This document shows, in pieces, positions 1 to 8,329 of a stretch of 64,000 bases of DNA; the stretch's first letter is position 1; the number at the start of each line of letters is the position of its first letter. The notes under the pieces are model-generated. The model made no database searches. It worked only from the letters and a program-made list of their open reading frames with translations, and was not told the origin of the DNA. Origin of the DNA: Bradyrhizobium guangdongense (GTDB lineage: Bacteria; Pseudomonadota; Alphaproteobacteria; Rhizobiales; Xanthobacteraceae); assembly GCF_004114975.1 (NCBI RefSeq), contig NZ_CP030051.1, forward strand, positions 1,736,001 through 1,800,000, written 5' to 3'. Made by a program: the position numbers and the translations under genes.

Positions 1-654
1 GTTCGCTCGCAAGCCAAGTTCGGCGACGGGCTCGACGAGGAACTCATTGAGCTCGGCGCTCCGTTCGCCGTCGCCCCAATTGCCAATCCAGACCAGATCG
101 TCGGTGCGCTCGACGTGCGGCAGGGGGTGATACATGGCGGTGTCGGCGGCCTCGTGCCAAGTATAGGCTCGATCCCCCCAGCCGAGCTTGATGTAGATCT
201 GGCGAAGCACCTCGCCGAAGGCGAGCACGCCGTCGAACGCATCGAGGTCGAACTGCGCGAGCTCATCCGGCGCAGTGATCGCGCGATGATGGGTGTCGTG
301 AAACAGCAACGCGAACGGAGCTCCGTGCGCGCGCCTGTATCCGATCTGCTCGATCACCTCGGGCGAATTCCATTCGTGTACGATGACGAGATCGGCACCA
401 TCCAGTGCTTCGTCGAAATCGAGTGAAGCATCGTAGCGACGAATTGAGACGCCGGGGAACAGCCGGCCGATGTCTTGCAGCGCCTGGCTGCCGCTCTCGC
501 GGATGGCGTTCAATCGGCTCCAGCCATCGACCGGCTCGAACACGACGACCTCGTGACCGAGCGCATGCAGCTCGCGGGCATAGCCGCGCAGGAAATGAGC
601 GTTGCCGTTGTTCCAGCAGGAGGTGAACGCGTGGTAGAACAGGACGCATTTCAT
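1..654 (-). CDS. CgeB-like glycosyltransferase, C-terminal part outside window
   Basis: The frame runs 218 codons from ATG at 654 to the window edge without a stop, so the C-terminal part is not visible. It starts MKCVLFYHAF and has S-C-W-N-N-G-N-A at residues 12-19 and LGHEVVVFE near 32-40. The CgeB-type protein at 9138..10241 has the same pattern at the same residue numbers, so the two are paralogues within one cluster. The family comprises GT-B type glycosyltransferases and spore-maturation-like proteins; a role in adding a sugar to the cluster product is inferred. The start overlaps the preceding gene's stop by four bases (ATGA), which argues for translational coupling. The acceptor and donor are unknown. 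Confidence 0.8.
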   Translation of the reverse strand, partial: MKCVLFYHAFTSCWNNGNAHFLRGYARELHALGHEVVVFEPVDGWSRLNAIRESGSQALQDIGRLFPGVSIRRYDASLDFDEALDGADLVIVHEWNSPEVIEQIGYRRAHGAPFALLFHDTHHRAITAPDELAQFDLDAFDGVLAFGEVLRQIYIKLGWGDRAYTWHEAADTAMYHPLPHVERTDDLVWIGNWGDGERSAELNEFLVEPVAELGLRAN

Positions 655-1763
655 GCGTGCACCTCGACCTGACCGGCTTGGGGCGACGGGCGATTGGAAG
701 CGAGCAGCCCTTGGTAGAGCTTCAGATAGGCGCTGGTCGTGCGCGCCAGCGAATAGCTCAGGGAATGTTCATAGGCGGCGCGCTGCAGGCGCGTTCTCTC
801 GATATCATCGGCGCAGAGTTCGGCGAGTATGCGGTGCAGCGCCTGACTGTCACCGGGCTCAAAGAACCTTGCCGCTCCGCTCCACAATTCCCGGAATGTT
901 GCAATATCCGACAGCACGAGCGCACAGCCGGCAGCGGCGGCCTCCAGAACCGAGAGGCCGAACGGCTCGTACAGCGCGGGGCTTGCAAAGATAGCGGCGT
1001 GCTGGAGGTGTCCACGCAAGGCGCTGTGGGACAATGGGCCTAGCCAGCAGATGCTCGCAGACGGATCTGCGTCAGCAGGTCCCGCGACCTGAACCGGCCA
1101 ATCCAGCCCGGGCGCAGCCGCTGCCAAAACCTCGATGTTCTTGGCACGATCCCACAGCCGGCCGGCCGCGAAGATCAGCTCCCGCTTGCGATTGGGAAAG
1201 GCGCTCGCCGCAATCCCGTTCCAGATCACGGCTCCGGGTGAGCGGGGACGATAGATCTCCACGAGGTCATCGTGAAAGGACCGGCTGGGGCAAACCCACG
1301 CCTGCGTGCTGTCGAGCGCCGCGGCCACCCGCTCCGTATAACGCGTCCACCGGGGTTCGCCGAGCCAGTCCGAATCCCGGCAGGCCAGCGCCCACGAATT
1401 GACGCAGGAATGCGCCACGAGAACGGTCGGCGCGCGCCACGACAAGGTCGCCTCCCGGAAACTGTTAAGGTGGACGATGTCCGGCCTGAACTGCGCTTCG
1501 AGCGCGGCGAGGGTGCGGTGGGCATTGGGCAGGTCTCGTCCTTCCGGGTCCTGCCATTCAAGAGCGAGGTCGGTTTCGATCAGGCGGACTCGGGAGTCAC
1601 ACAGCATTTCGTGCTGGTCGGCACGCGCGCGGGGGCCCAGCGTTGCCAAGGTGACTTCGGCGCCCGAGGCGGCAAGGCTCGCGGCGAGGGCGCAGGAATA
1701 GGTCCACACGCCGCCCACAGTGTCGGTCGTCATCAGGATCCTGATGTCCGAACCTTGGCTCAT
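651..1763 (-). CDS. GT4-family glycosyltransferase
   Basis: This 370-residue protein has the two-domain GT-B layout. An N-terminal acceptor domain starts DIRILMTTDTVGGVWTY, the usual glycogen-synthase-like beginning. The C-terminal nucleotide-sugar domain carries EPFGLSVLEA, the E-x7-E motif of family 4, and the FAAGRLWDRAKN segment at the domain boundary. The likely reaction is retaining transfer of a hexose from an NDP-sugar in the cytoplasm. The start at 1763 was chosen because it forms ATGA with the stop of the radical SAM gene and because a longer reading would run into that gene. It lies fourth from the end of transcription in the twelve-gene glycan cluster's second unit. The acceptor is unknown. 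Confidence 0.88.
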   Translation of the reverse strand: MSQGSDIRILMTTDTVGGVWTYSCALAASLAASGAEVTLATLGPRARADQHEMLCDSRVRLIETDLALEWQDPEGRDLPNAHRTLAALEAQFRPDIVHLNSFREATLSWRAPTVLVAHSCVNSWALACRDSDWLGEPRWTRYTERVAAALDSTQAWVCPSRSFHDDLVEIYRPRSPGAVIWNGIAASAFPNRKRELIFAAGRLWDRAKNIEVLAAAAPGLDWPVQVAGPADADPSASICWLGPLSHSALRGHLQHAAIFASPALYEPFGLSVLEAAAAGCALVLSDIATFRELWSGAARFFEPGDSQALHRILAELCADDIERTRLQRAAYEHSLSYSLARTTSAYLKLYQGLLASNRPSPQAGQVEVHA

Positions 1764-3046
1764 GGTGCCTCCGGATGTTCGAGGGCATCGAGCGGAATTG
1801 GCCGGTCGTTTTGCACGTCGCTGAACTGATCGAACATCCCGAGATAGTGCCGATGCGCGCGCTCCCAGGCGAAATCGTCGGCTTCGCCCCACAGCTTTCG
1901 GTAATCCGGCGAGCCGGGATAGGGATACAGCGGGACCGGATCGTTCGCCCAAATGCCGGCATCCTGCATCTTGCGGCGCCAGCGCTGCACCACGGGATCG
2001 TCGTCCTCGGGCACCTCGATCAGATTGGCCTGCACGAAGGGAACGTGGCGGCGAGCTTCGACCAGCCGGTCGGCGAGCTGGTCGGTTGTCATCTTGCAGT
2101 TCTTGGCGAGCACCGCGCGCCCCTCGACGGTGAGGCTCTCGATTCCGGCCTCGATCGAGACGCAACCGGCGCGGCCGAGCAGTGCAAGCATATCCGGTTT
2201 CCAGAGATCGATGCGCGTCTGCACCCCGAACTTGAGGCCGCGCGTGCTCAGCCCTTCCAGGAGCTCGGGGTTTGGCAGGAAGATCTCGTCGATGAAGTAG
2301 ACATATTCGACGCCTTGCTCGCGCAGGCGATCGATCTCGTCGAGAATGATCGATGGCGGCCGCTTGCGATAGGCGTTGCGAAAATTCTCCTTGGCGCAGA
2401 ACGTGCAGTTGTAAGGGCATCCTCGCGACGCCTCGACTTCTGCGCCGGGGCCCACCGGCTCTGCCTCGAACCGGTGATGGTGGTGACGATGCCGCCGGAT
2501 CATCTCGTCCGGCCAGTCGAGCGCTGGCTGATCCCTGAACTCGACGGCCTGCGGCCCGCCATTGACCCTGACCGAAGTGCCGTCCGCAAAGCATAGGCCG
2601 GCAAAGTCCCGCTCCCCGTTGGCGAGGCGCAGCAAGGATCGTTCACATTCGCCCATCACGATGATGTCGACGCCGAGCTTCCTGAGGGCCGCTCGCGGCG
2701 TGGTCGAGCCGTGCGGACCGACGGCGACGAGCACTGGTGCCAGATCCCGCACCGCCAGCGCCAGCTCCTGCGGAACGCGAAGCTCCGGCGGTGCGCACCG
2801 CCAGAACAGGTAGGTCGGGGCTGTCGTGATGACGATCAGGTCGGGACCGAACGCGCGCAATTCGGCCTCGATGTCCTGGCACGACAGATCGAACATGTGC
2901 GCGTCGAGCAACAGCGTCCGGTGCCCGGCCGCTTTCAGATAATGCTCGGAGATGCCGAGCTCGAGCGGAAGGTGAGGGGACCTGCAGCCGAAATAGATGC
3001 TGCCACCAAAATCCCAATTCGGATTGATCAGGGCGACCCGCGTCAT
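1760..3046 (-). CDS. B12-binding domain radical SAM enzyme
   Basis: This is a 428-residue protein. Residues 1-160 resemble a cobalamin-binding Rossmann domain (start RVALINPNWDFGGS, then DLIVITTAPTY and VDIIVMGECE). Residues 205-400 form a radical SAM core with Cys210, Cys214 and Cys217 in a C-x3-C-x2-C arrangement. Class B enzymes of this kind often methylate unactivated carbons or rearrange carbon skeletons. An odd run of six His and four Arg (residues 184-192, RRHRHHHHR) sits just before the iron-sulfur motif. From memory, TIGRFAMs has a family of B12/radical SAM proteins labelled 'rhizo-twelve system', and this looks like that family; I could not check it. The start at 3046 overlaps the upstream stop by four bases. 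The substrate is unknown. Confidence 0.88.
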   Translation of the reverse strand: MTRVALINPNWDFGGSIYFGCRSPHLPLELGISEHYLKAAGHRTLLLDAHMFDLSCQDIEAELRAFGPDLIVITTAPTYLFWRCAPPELRVPQELALAVRDLAPVLVAVGPHGSTTPRAALRKLGVDIIVMGECERSLLRLANGERDFAGLCFADGTSVRVNGGPQAVEFRDQPALDWPDEMIRRHRHHHHRFEAEPVGPGAEVEASRGCPYNCTFCAKENFRNAYRKRPPSIILDEIDRLREQGVEYVYFIDEIFLPNPELLEGLSTRGLKFGVQTRIDLWKPDMLALLGRAGCVSIEAGIESLTVEGRAVLAKNCKMTTDQLADRLVEARRHVPFVQANLIEVPEDDDPVVQRWRRKMQDAGIWANDPVPLYPYPGSPDYRKLWGEADDFAWERAHRHYLGMFDQFSDVQNDRPIPLDALEHPEAP

Positions 3047-4110
3047 GCGAGAGCCCCACGGTTGCCTTGTGTTTCTCCGAAACGGCCGTCCAGCCAGGCG
3101 TGCAGCGAGCGAAGGCCCTCGGCGACCGACACCTGCGGCGCCCATCCGAGGGTCGTCGACAGCGCGCGGGTGTCAGTGACGTACCAGGGCTGATCGCCGG
3201 GGCGCCAATCGGCAAAGCCGTAGGTGACCTCGCGGCCGGTGAGTTCGGCAATCTGCTCGATCAATTCCCGCAGGCTGATGGCGTTGGCCGGTCCGCCGCC
3301 GAGATTGAACACGCGTCCGCGCGCGAGCGCGACCCGATCGAGCACGGCGAGCCAGGCAGAGGCTGCATCCGACACATGCAGCGCGTCGCGGACTTGATAG
3401 CCATCGCCATAGATCGTCAGAGGCTTGCCGCGGATCGCGCTCAGCAGGAAATGTGCGATCCAGCCCTGATCCTCGGTGCCGAACTGGCGCGGCCCATAGA
3501 TGCAGCTCATGCGCATCACCACGGTCTGGAGACCATAGACCCGCGCATAGTCATGGACGTACTGATCCGCGGTCCCCTTGGAGCAGCCGTAGGGACTGTA
3601 GAAGTCGAGTGGCGCATTCTCGGAGATGCCGCCGGCCAGGAGGTCGCTGGTAGGCGTATAACGACGGCCGGTGAGGGCGATCTCACTGTCCTCGATCAGG
3701 CGGCCATAGACCTTGTTGGTGGACGCAAACACCACCGGCGCGGTGCTGTTATGCAGTCGAACCGCTTCGAGCACGTTCAGGGTGCCGCGCGCGTTGATCT
3801 CGAAATCGGCGGACGGGTCGCTCACGCTGTCGGTCACGGCGACCTGAGCGGCCAAATGCAGCACGGCCCGGGCCTCGCGCACGGCGTCGATCACCGGGAT
3901 CGGCTCGCGAATGTCTGACATCGTGATGGTGACGAGATCGCCATGCCTGGATTTCAGCCATTGTGCGTTCTCGCGCACGCCGGCGCGGGCCATATTGTCC
4001 AGCACCAGCACGCGCTCGCCGCGCCCTGCCAGCCTGTCCGCAAGATTGCATCCGATGAAGCCGCAGCCGCCGGTGATTAGGACGGGCTTGTTGTCTCGCT
4101 CATTCATCAC
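3043..4110 (-). CDS. NAD-dependent nucleotide-sugar epimerase/dehydratase (extended SDR)
   Basis: The protein has 355 residues if it starts at GTG 4110; the second codon is an ATG that is equally plausible. An N-terminal TGGCGFIG gives the glycine-rich NAD site, and YSPYGCSKG carries the catalytic Tyr-x3-Lys. SSTNKVYG-like and YGPRQFG segments are typical of extended SDRs such as CDP-tyvelose, UDP-glucose and dTDP-sugar epimerases. It probably changes the stereochemistry of, or dehydrates, an NDP-sugar that feeds the cluster glycosyltransferases. It overlaps its neighbours on both sides by one to four bases. It differs from the next epimerase gene (4107..5219), so the pair may act in series. 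The exact substrate cannot be read from sequence. Confidence 0.88.
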   Translation of the reverse strand: MMNERDNKPVLITGGCGFIGCNLADRLAGRGERVLVLDNMARAGVRENAQWLKSRHGDLVTITMSDIREPIPVIDAVREARAVLHLAAQVAVTDSVSDPSADFEINARGTLNVLEAVRLHNSTAPVVFASTNKVYGRLIEDSEIALTGRRYTPTSDLLAGGISENAPLDFYSPYGCSKGTADQYVHDYARVYGLQTVVMRMSCIYGPRQFGTEDQGWIAHFLLSAIRGKPLTIYGDGYQVRDALHVSDAASAWLAVLDRVALARGRVFNLGGGPANAISLRELIEQIAELTGREVTYGFADWRPGDQPWYVTDTRALSTTLGWAPQVSVAEGLRSLHAWLDGRFGETQGNRGALA

Positions 4111-5219
4111 GCAACCAATCCTCGTTGCAGCAGCTCCTGGGTGGCCCGTTCGGCCTGGTCATCGGCGATCTGGTCCGCGAGATAGTCCGCGAGCTCCTCG
4201 AGGCCGTCCTTGAAGGTCACCTGGGGCTCGAAGCCGAGCAGGTCGCGCGTTTTGCCGATATCCGCAAAGCAGTGCCTGATATCGCCGGCGCGGTATTTTC
4301 GCGTGATCTCGGGCGCGATGTCGCGCCGCCCCATGACCTCTGCGAGGTCCTCGGCAACAGACAGGATGCTCCGGCTTTGGCCGGAGCCGACATTGAAGAC
4401 GTCCTGCGCATGCTCCGCTTCCAGCGCGATGCGGCAGGCACGGGCGACGTCATGCACATGAACGAAGTCGCGCCGCTGCTCGCCGTCCTCGAACACCAGC
4501 GGCGGTCGTCCGTTGAGCAGCCGCGCGGCAAAGATCGCGAGTACGCCGGTGTACGGGTTTGACAGGGCCTGGCGCGGACCGAACACATTGAAGAAGCGCA
4601 GCGCCGCGGTGGGGATGCCGTAAGCCTTGCCCGTGATCAGGCACATGCGCTCCTGCGCAAATTTGTTCAGCGCGTAGACCGAGCTCAGGGAAGGCGGCTT
4701 GGTCTCCGGCGTAGGTACGGGCTGGAGCGGATGGCCGGCCGTGTCGCACAATTCCCATTCGCCGCGGCGGAGCTGTTCGATTGATCGCTCGTCGCAGGCA
4801 ACGACGCTCTGATCGGGCCGCCGATAGAGGCCTTCGCCGTAGACGCTCATCGAGGAGGCGACGACCAGCCGTTCGACGGGACGCCTCGACAACGCCTGGA
4901 GGAGAACGGCGGTGCCGAGCTCGTTGGTCCGCACGTAAGGCTCGATATCATACATGCTCTGGCCGACGCCGACGGCGGACGCAAGATGCAGGACCATGTC
5001 GGCCCCGCGCAAGGCGTGCTCTACGGCGAGGCTGTCGGTGACGTCGCCGACAACGAGTTCGGCATCGTCGGCGAGGTAGGATGGACGCTGGCGGTTGCCG
5101 CCGTGGACCTGCGGCGAGAGATTGTCGAGCAGGCGAACCTCGTAGCCGGCGGCAAGCAGCACATCCGTCGCATGAGAGCCGATGAAGCCCGCGCCCCCTG
5201 TGATCAATACTCGCGTCAT
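4107..5219 (-). CDS. NAD-dependent nucleotide-sugar epimerase/dehydratase (extended SDR)
   Basis: This 370-residue protein opens VLITGGAGFIGSHA, the NAD-binding motif, and has SVYALNKFAQERM with the Tyr-x3-Lys catalytic pair and NVFGPRQ as in UDP-sugar epimerases. It is the first gene of the second transcription unit of the cluster. A GGAG ribosome-binding site precedes the ATG. The 211-bp gap upstream carries an element nearly identical to the promoter region of the inositol-phosphate synthase unit. It most likely acts on a nucleotide sugar in the cytoplasm. Internal segments such as the Pro-rich stretch around residues 165-180 are longer than in GalE, so the substrate may not be UDP-glucose. 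Confidence 0.88.
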   Translation of the reverse strand: MTRVLITGGAGFIGSHATDVLLAAGYEVRLLDNLSPQVHGGNRQRPSYLADDAELVVGDVTDSLAVEHALRGADMVLHLASAVGVGQSMYDIEPYVRTNELGTAVLLQALSRRPVERLVVASSMSVYGEGLYRRPDQSVVACDERSIEQLRRGEWELCDTAGHPLQPVPTPETKPPSLSSVYALNKFAQERMCLITGKAYGIPTAALRFFNVFGPRQALSNPYTGVLAIFAARLLNGRPPLVFEDGEQRRDFVHVHDVARACRIALEAEHAQDVFNVGSGQSRSILSVAEDLAEVMGRRDIAPEITRKYRAGDIRHCFADIGKTRDLLGFEPQVTFKDGLEELADYLADQIADDQAERATQELLQRGLVA

Positions 5220-5333
5220 TCACCGCTCCGTACAATCGTGAGACCGATCCGTTCGGGATCGCTCGATGATGTGAGGTGAAGCGCACCTGTTGGGTGGTCG
5301 GACGACCTGCGCGCTGGTCACGTTTGGAGTCAG

Positions 5334-5358
5334 AAGCGATGCAAGGAATGTTCGTTCC
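5334..5358 (-). promoter_or_regulatory. Possible EcfG-type promoter upstream of the epimerase unit
   Basis: On the minus strand AGGAACGAACAT begins at 5359. GGAAC is the -35 core of the alphaproteobacterial general-stress sigma factor EcfG. Sixteen bases further is GCTT, a poor match to the CGTT -10 core. The 19 bases from 5359 down match the promoter region at 12011 in 17 positions. The -35 call is supported by that similarity; the -10 is doubtful. Confidence 0.4.
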
Positions 5359-5387
5359 TCGAAACTGTACAAACGAATATTTCTCTA

Positions 5388-5408
5388 ACCTGGATCAATA
5401 ACCCAGGT
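5388..5408 (-). terminator. Weak hairpin after the phosphopentomutase gene
   Basis: ACCTGG (5388-5393) and CCAGGT (5403-5408) can pair around a 9-base loop, 22 bases past the deoB stop. There is no clean T-run after it, so it is at best a weak terminator. It separates the two transcription units of the cluster. Confidence 0.3.
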
Positions 5409-5430
5409 GAATCGGGGGCGCTGCCGCCGA

Positions 5431-6636
5431 CTAAAAATGCGCGCCCTGCATCGGTTCGGGCAGGCCCAGATGCCTTGCCGCGGTTGCGCCCATATCGGCG
5501 AAGCCGGCGCGACGGCCGATCCGAGAAGATGATTGCGTCGACCAGGCGAGGATGGGCACCTGCTCGCGGGTGTGATCAGTGCCGCTCCAGGTCGGATCGC
5601 AGCCGTGATCGGCGGTGATGATCAAGAGGTCGTCGCTCCGTAGTCGTGACAACAGCTCGGGAAGGCGATTGTCGAAGGCTTCGAGTGCTGCCGCGTAGCC
5701 GGCGACGTCGCGGCGATGACCATGGAGCGTATCGAAGTCGATGAAATTGGCGAACAGAAAGCCGCTGTCCGCAAGGCTAGCTAGCCCGTCGAGCGTGGCG
5801 TCGAACAACGCCATATTGCCGTCGCCGCGCATGTTCCGCCCTGTCCCCCGATGGGCAAAGATGTCATCGATCTTGCCGATGGTGACGACGTCGCGACCGG
5901 CGCCTGCGGCGTGGTCCAGGATGGTGTCTTCGGGAGGCGGTACGGAAAAGTCGCGCCGGTGGGACGTGCGCCTGAAGTCTTTCGAGCTTGTTCCGACAAA
6001 TGGACGGGCAATGACGCGGCCAATGTTGAGAGGGTCGATCAGTCGCCTTGCGATCGCGGAGATCTCATACAGACGTTCGAGCCCGAAGGTCTCTTCATGC
6101 GCTGCGATCTGGAACACGCTGTCGGCCGAGGTGTAGCAGATCGGCATTCCGGTTCGCATGTGACGCTCGCCGAACTCGGCGATGATCTCCGTGCCGGAGG
6201 CGTGGCAATCTCCGAGGATGCCGGGCAATCCAGCTTGCTCGCAGAAGGCCCTTGTCAGCTCTGCGGGGAAACATGGCGTCGTGCGCGGGAAATAGCCCCA
6301 ATCGAACGGGACAGGCACTCCGGCGATCTCCCAATGACCCGACGGGGTGTCTTTGCCCTTCGAGACCTCGCAGGCGCAGCCGAATTGCCCGCGTTCCACC
6401 CGACCCTCGAGCCCGGGCGGCACGCGGCCGGTAGCCAGCCGGCAGGCTTCGCCAAGACCGAGCGCGACGAGATTGGGAAGCCGGAGCGGTCCCTCGCGGG
6501 CGGAGCTGTCGGCGCGACCGGCCATGCAGGCCTCCGCGATGTGACCGACGGTGTCGGCGCCTTCGTCGCCATAGCGCTCGGCATCCGGCGCGCCGCCGAT
6601 GCCCACGGAGTCCATCACCAGGATCAGGGCACGCAT
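5431..6636 (-). CDS. deoB: Phosphopentomutase
   Basis: This 401-residue protein matches DeoB in length and motifs. The N-terminal [11 protein letters not shown] holds the metal-binding Asp, [11 protein letters not shown] contains the phospho-accepting Thr, and [12 protein letters not shown] and ADHGCDPTW supply further metal ligands. The family interconverts (deoxy)ribose-1-phosphate and -5-phosphate with Mn. The start at 6636 was chosen because [10 protein letters not shown] is the family N-terminus; it overlaps the end of the glycosidase-like gene by 13 bases. A phosphopentomutase is normally found with nucleoside salvage genes. Here none is nearby and it sits inside a glycan cluster as the last gene of the unit starting at the inositol synthase. 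It may supply a pentose-1-phosphate to the cluster, or may simply be a co-transcribed housekeeping gene. Confidence 0.93.
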   Translation of the reverse strand: MRALILVMDSVGIGGAPDAERYGDEGADTVGHIAEACMAGRADSSAREGPLRLPNLVALGLGEACRLATGRVPPGLEGRVERGQFGCACEVSKGKDTPSGHWEIAGVPVPFDWGYFPRTTPCFPAELTRAFCEQAGLPGILGDCHASGTEIIAEFGERHMRTGMPICYTSADSVFQIAAHEETFGLERLYEISAIARRLIDPLNIGRVIARPFVGTSSKDFRRTSHRRDFSVPPPEDTILDHAAGAGRDVVTIGKIDDIFAHRGTGRNMRGDGNMALFDATLDGLASLADSGFLFANFIDFDTLHGHRRDVAGYAAALEAFDNRLPELLSRLRSDDLLIITADHGCDPTWSGTDHTREQVPILAWSTQSSSRIGRRAGFADMGATAARHLGLPEPMQGAHF

Positions 6637-7565
6637 GTGGGCTCTCTGGCGGATGTTGGGGAGGATGCAACGCCGGTTCGCATGCAATAGCGGTCGACCA
6701 TCGATGCGCAGAAATCGGCGAATTCGTTGACGTCCAGCGGCGGGCTGGTGTGATGTGGCTCGATGCCCCGATGCTCGGGGGTGAAGCAGAACGTCACCGT
6801 GACCTCAAATTCCGCCAGCGCCTCCATCTGGCGGTCGAACCAGTCGTGCGCGTTGGGACGGAAGCTGTCGGCCCATGACAGGCCTGTCCTGAGATGGGTC
6901 ACGCCGAGACGACGCATCCAGCGGACTGCTTCGTCGAGTCGATGATCCTCGAAATGGAACCACTGGCACAGTCCCATGGCGGGCGCGTAGGCTCCAAATA
7001 GATCGGCGGCCGCTTTCGGCGTGCCGTCCTCACGCAGCAGGCCCATGTGGAAATGTCGGTAATAGGACGAGCCTTCGGCTTCCTTGTGCCGTGTCGTTGC
7101 TTCCCAGGCGGACGGAAGGTCGTAGAGGCTGTACCAATGGATGCGCGGTGCACGGCCGATCAGGAGCTCTGCGGTGCGCGACAGCCCCCAGGCCTGCACC
7201 TCTTCCGCGCCGAACGAGGAGACGCCGACCTCCGTCACCCAGACGGGCAGGGTGGTGACCGCCTTGATCTCCTCGAGCTTCGCCGGCCATTGGCCGATCT
7301 GCCACAGGTTCCAGTCGAGCGGAAAGCCGTGCACGGCGACTGCATCGAAGTGGTCGAGCACGCCGCGGTTCTGCATGTTGCGCATGAAGGAGGGATCGAT
7401 TGGCGAGATGCCGCCGAGGACGATCGGCAATGCGGGGCGCGCGCCGCGGATCGACTTGCCGGCGGCGATCGCCAGGTTTGCGAACATCGCCCAATCCGGA
7501 TCGATCAGCAGGTCCCAATGCGACTTGTTGTTGGGTTCGTTCCAGATCTTGGCCGCCTCGATCAT
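6624..7565 (-). CDS. GH-A clan glycosidase-like protein with circularly permuted barrel
   Basis: This 313-residue protein is often labelled beta-xylosidase. WNEPNN at residues 8-13 puts the acid/base Glu10 at the very N-terminus, and VWVTEVG puts the nucleophile at Glu112, followed by WYSLYDLP. In ordinary GH5/GH39 barrels, NEP follows strand 4, after about 130-200 residues. Here the missing first three strands appear at the C-terminus: [13 protein letters not shown] (219-231), then a DWFDRQ-type helix, [17 protein letters not shown] and [13 protein letters not shown] (281-293). The order therefore reads strands 4-8, then 1-3, a circular permutation. The ATG at 7565 shares one base with the stop of the methyltransferase gene. 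No signal peptide is visible, so it is probably cytoplasmic. It may trim or transfer glycosyl groups in the pathway. Confidence 0.75.
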   Translation of the reverse strand: MIEAAKIWNEPNNKSHWDLLIDPDWAMFANLAIAAGKSIRGARPALPIVLGGISPIDPSFMRNMQNRGVLDHFDAVAVHGFPLDWNLWQIGQWPAKLEEIKAVTTLPVWVTEVGVSSFGAEEVQAWGLSRTAELLIGRAPRIHWYSLYDLPSAWEATTRHKEAEGSSYYRHFHMGLLREDGTPKAAADLFGAYAPAMGLCQWFHFEDHRLDEAVRWMRRLGVTHLRTGLSWADSFRPNAHDWFDRQMEALAEFEVTVTFCFTPEHRGIEPHHTSPPLDVNEFADFCASMVDRYCMRTGVASSPTSAREPTCVP

Positions 7566-8329
7566 CAGCTTGTGCTCCGGGATGGATAGACGGGCCCGTC
7601 GGCTTGTGGCCGCCCGGTGCGTTTGCAAAGATAGACTTCCTCTTCCGGATGGGCGGTGATCGCGAAGCCGGCGCTGCGCAACATGGCCTCGACGCAGGCC
7701 CGGTTCGGGACCCACCAATTGGTGGGATCGTCGGCATATTTGTGCTCGATGAAGTGCAGCTTGGGATAGCCCGCGGAATCGAACTGATCGGTGGTCCAGA
7801 AATCGTAATTCTTCTCGACGGTGTCGACATGGCTGGCGCCGCGCTGCATCGACTGGAACAGCAGGAGATCGGTGGCGACATGCTCGTGGATGAGATCCAG
7901 CGCCAGAAGCGGATGACGCAGATGATAGAGCACGCCCATGAAGATCACGAGGTCGAACTTCTCGCGGAGTTGTCCGACGTCGTAGGCCGACATCTGGCGG
8001 AATTCGATCCTGAGGCCGTTCACCTCGGCGGCGAAACGGGCCTGCGCCAGATATTCCTCATCGGTATCGAGGCCGAGCACGCGTTCGGCGCCCCGCCGCT
8101 TCATCTCCATGGCGTAGAATCCGGCGTTGCAGCCGATATCGAGGACGGTCTTGCCATCGAGGCGATCCGGGATAATTCCGGCGAAGCGGCGCCATTTCAC
8201 GTTGGGATAGTCGCCGAGGAAGTGGGTGGGCGCGGTCGGCACGCCCTTGAGGTCGAGATTGTGAAACCAGGGCCCGAGCGCGTCGACGCGCCGGCGAATT
8301 TCGTCACGCGTGAGCAGCGCTCCCGTCAT
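7565..8329 (-). CDS. Class I SAM-dependent methyltransferase
   Basis: The 254-residue protein carries VLDIGCNAGFY (residues 62-72, motif I), GLDTDEEYLAQAR (motif II) and FDLVIFMGVLYHLRHP (motif IV). This pattern is close to the tRNA wobble-uridine enzyme CmoB, but the N-terminal extension with PTHFLGDYPNVKW and the cluster context point to a small-molecule or sugar methyltransferase. From memory, a TIGRFAM family of CmoB-like enzymes (Rta_06860) is tied to a conserved biosynthetic cluster, which would fit; this is unchecked. It overlaps the nucleotidyltransferase by four bases and the glycosidase-like gene by one base. Confidence 0.85.
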   Translation of the reverse strand: MTGALLTRDEIRRRVDALGPWFHNLDLKGVPTAPTHFLGDYPNVKWRRFAGIIPDRLDGKTVLDIGCNAGFYAMEMKRRGAERVLGLDTDEEYLAQARFAAEVNGLRIEFRQMSAYDVGQLREKFDLVIFMGVLYHLRHPLLALDLIHEHVATDLLLFQSMQRGASHVDTVEKNYDFWTTDQFDSAGYPKLHFIEHKYADDPTNWWVPNRACVEAMLRSAGFAITAHPEEEVYLCKRTGRPQADGPVYPSRSTS

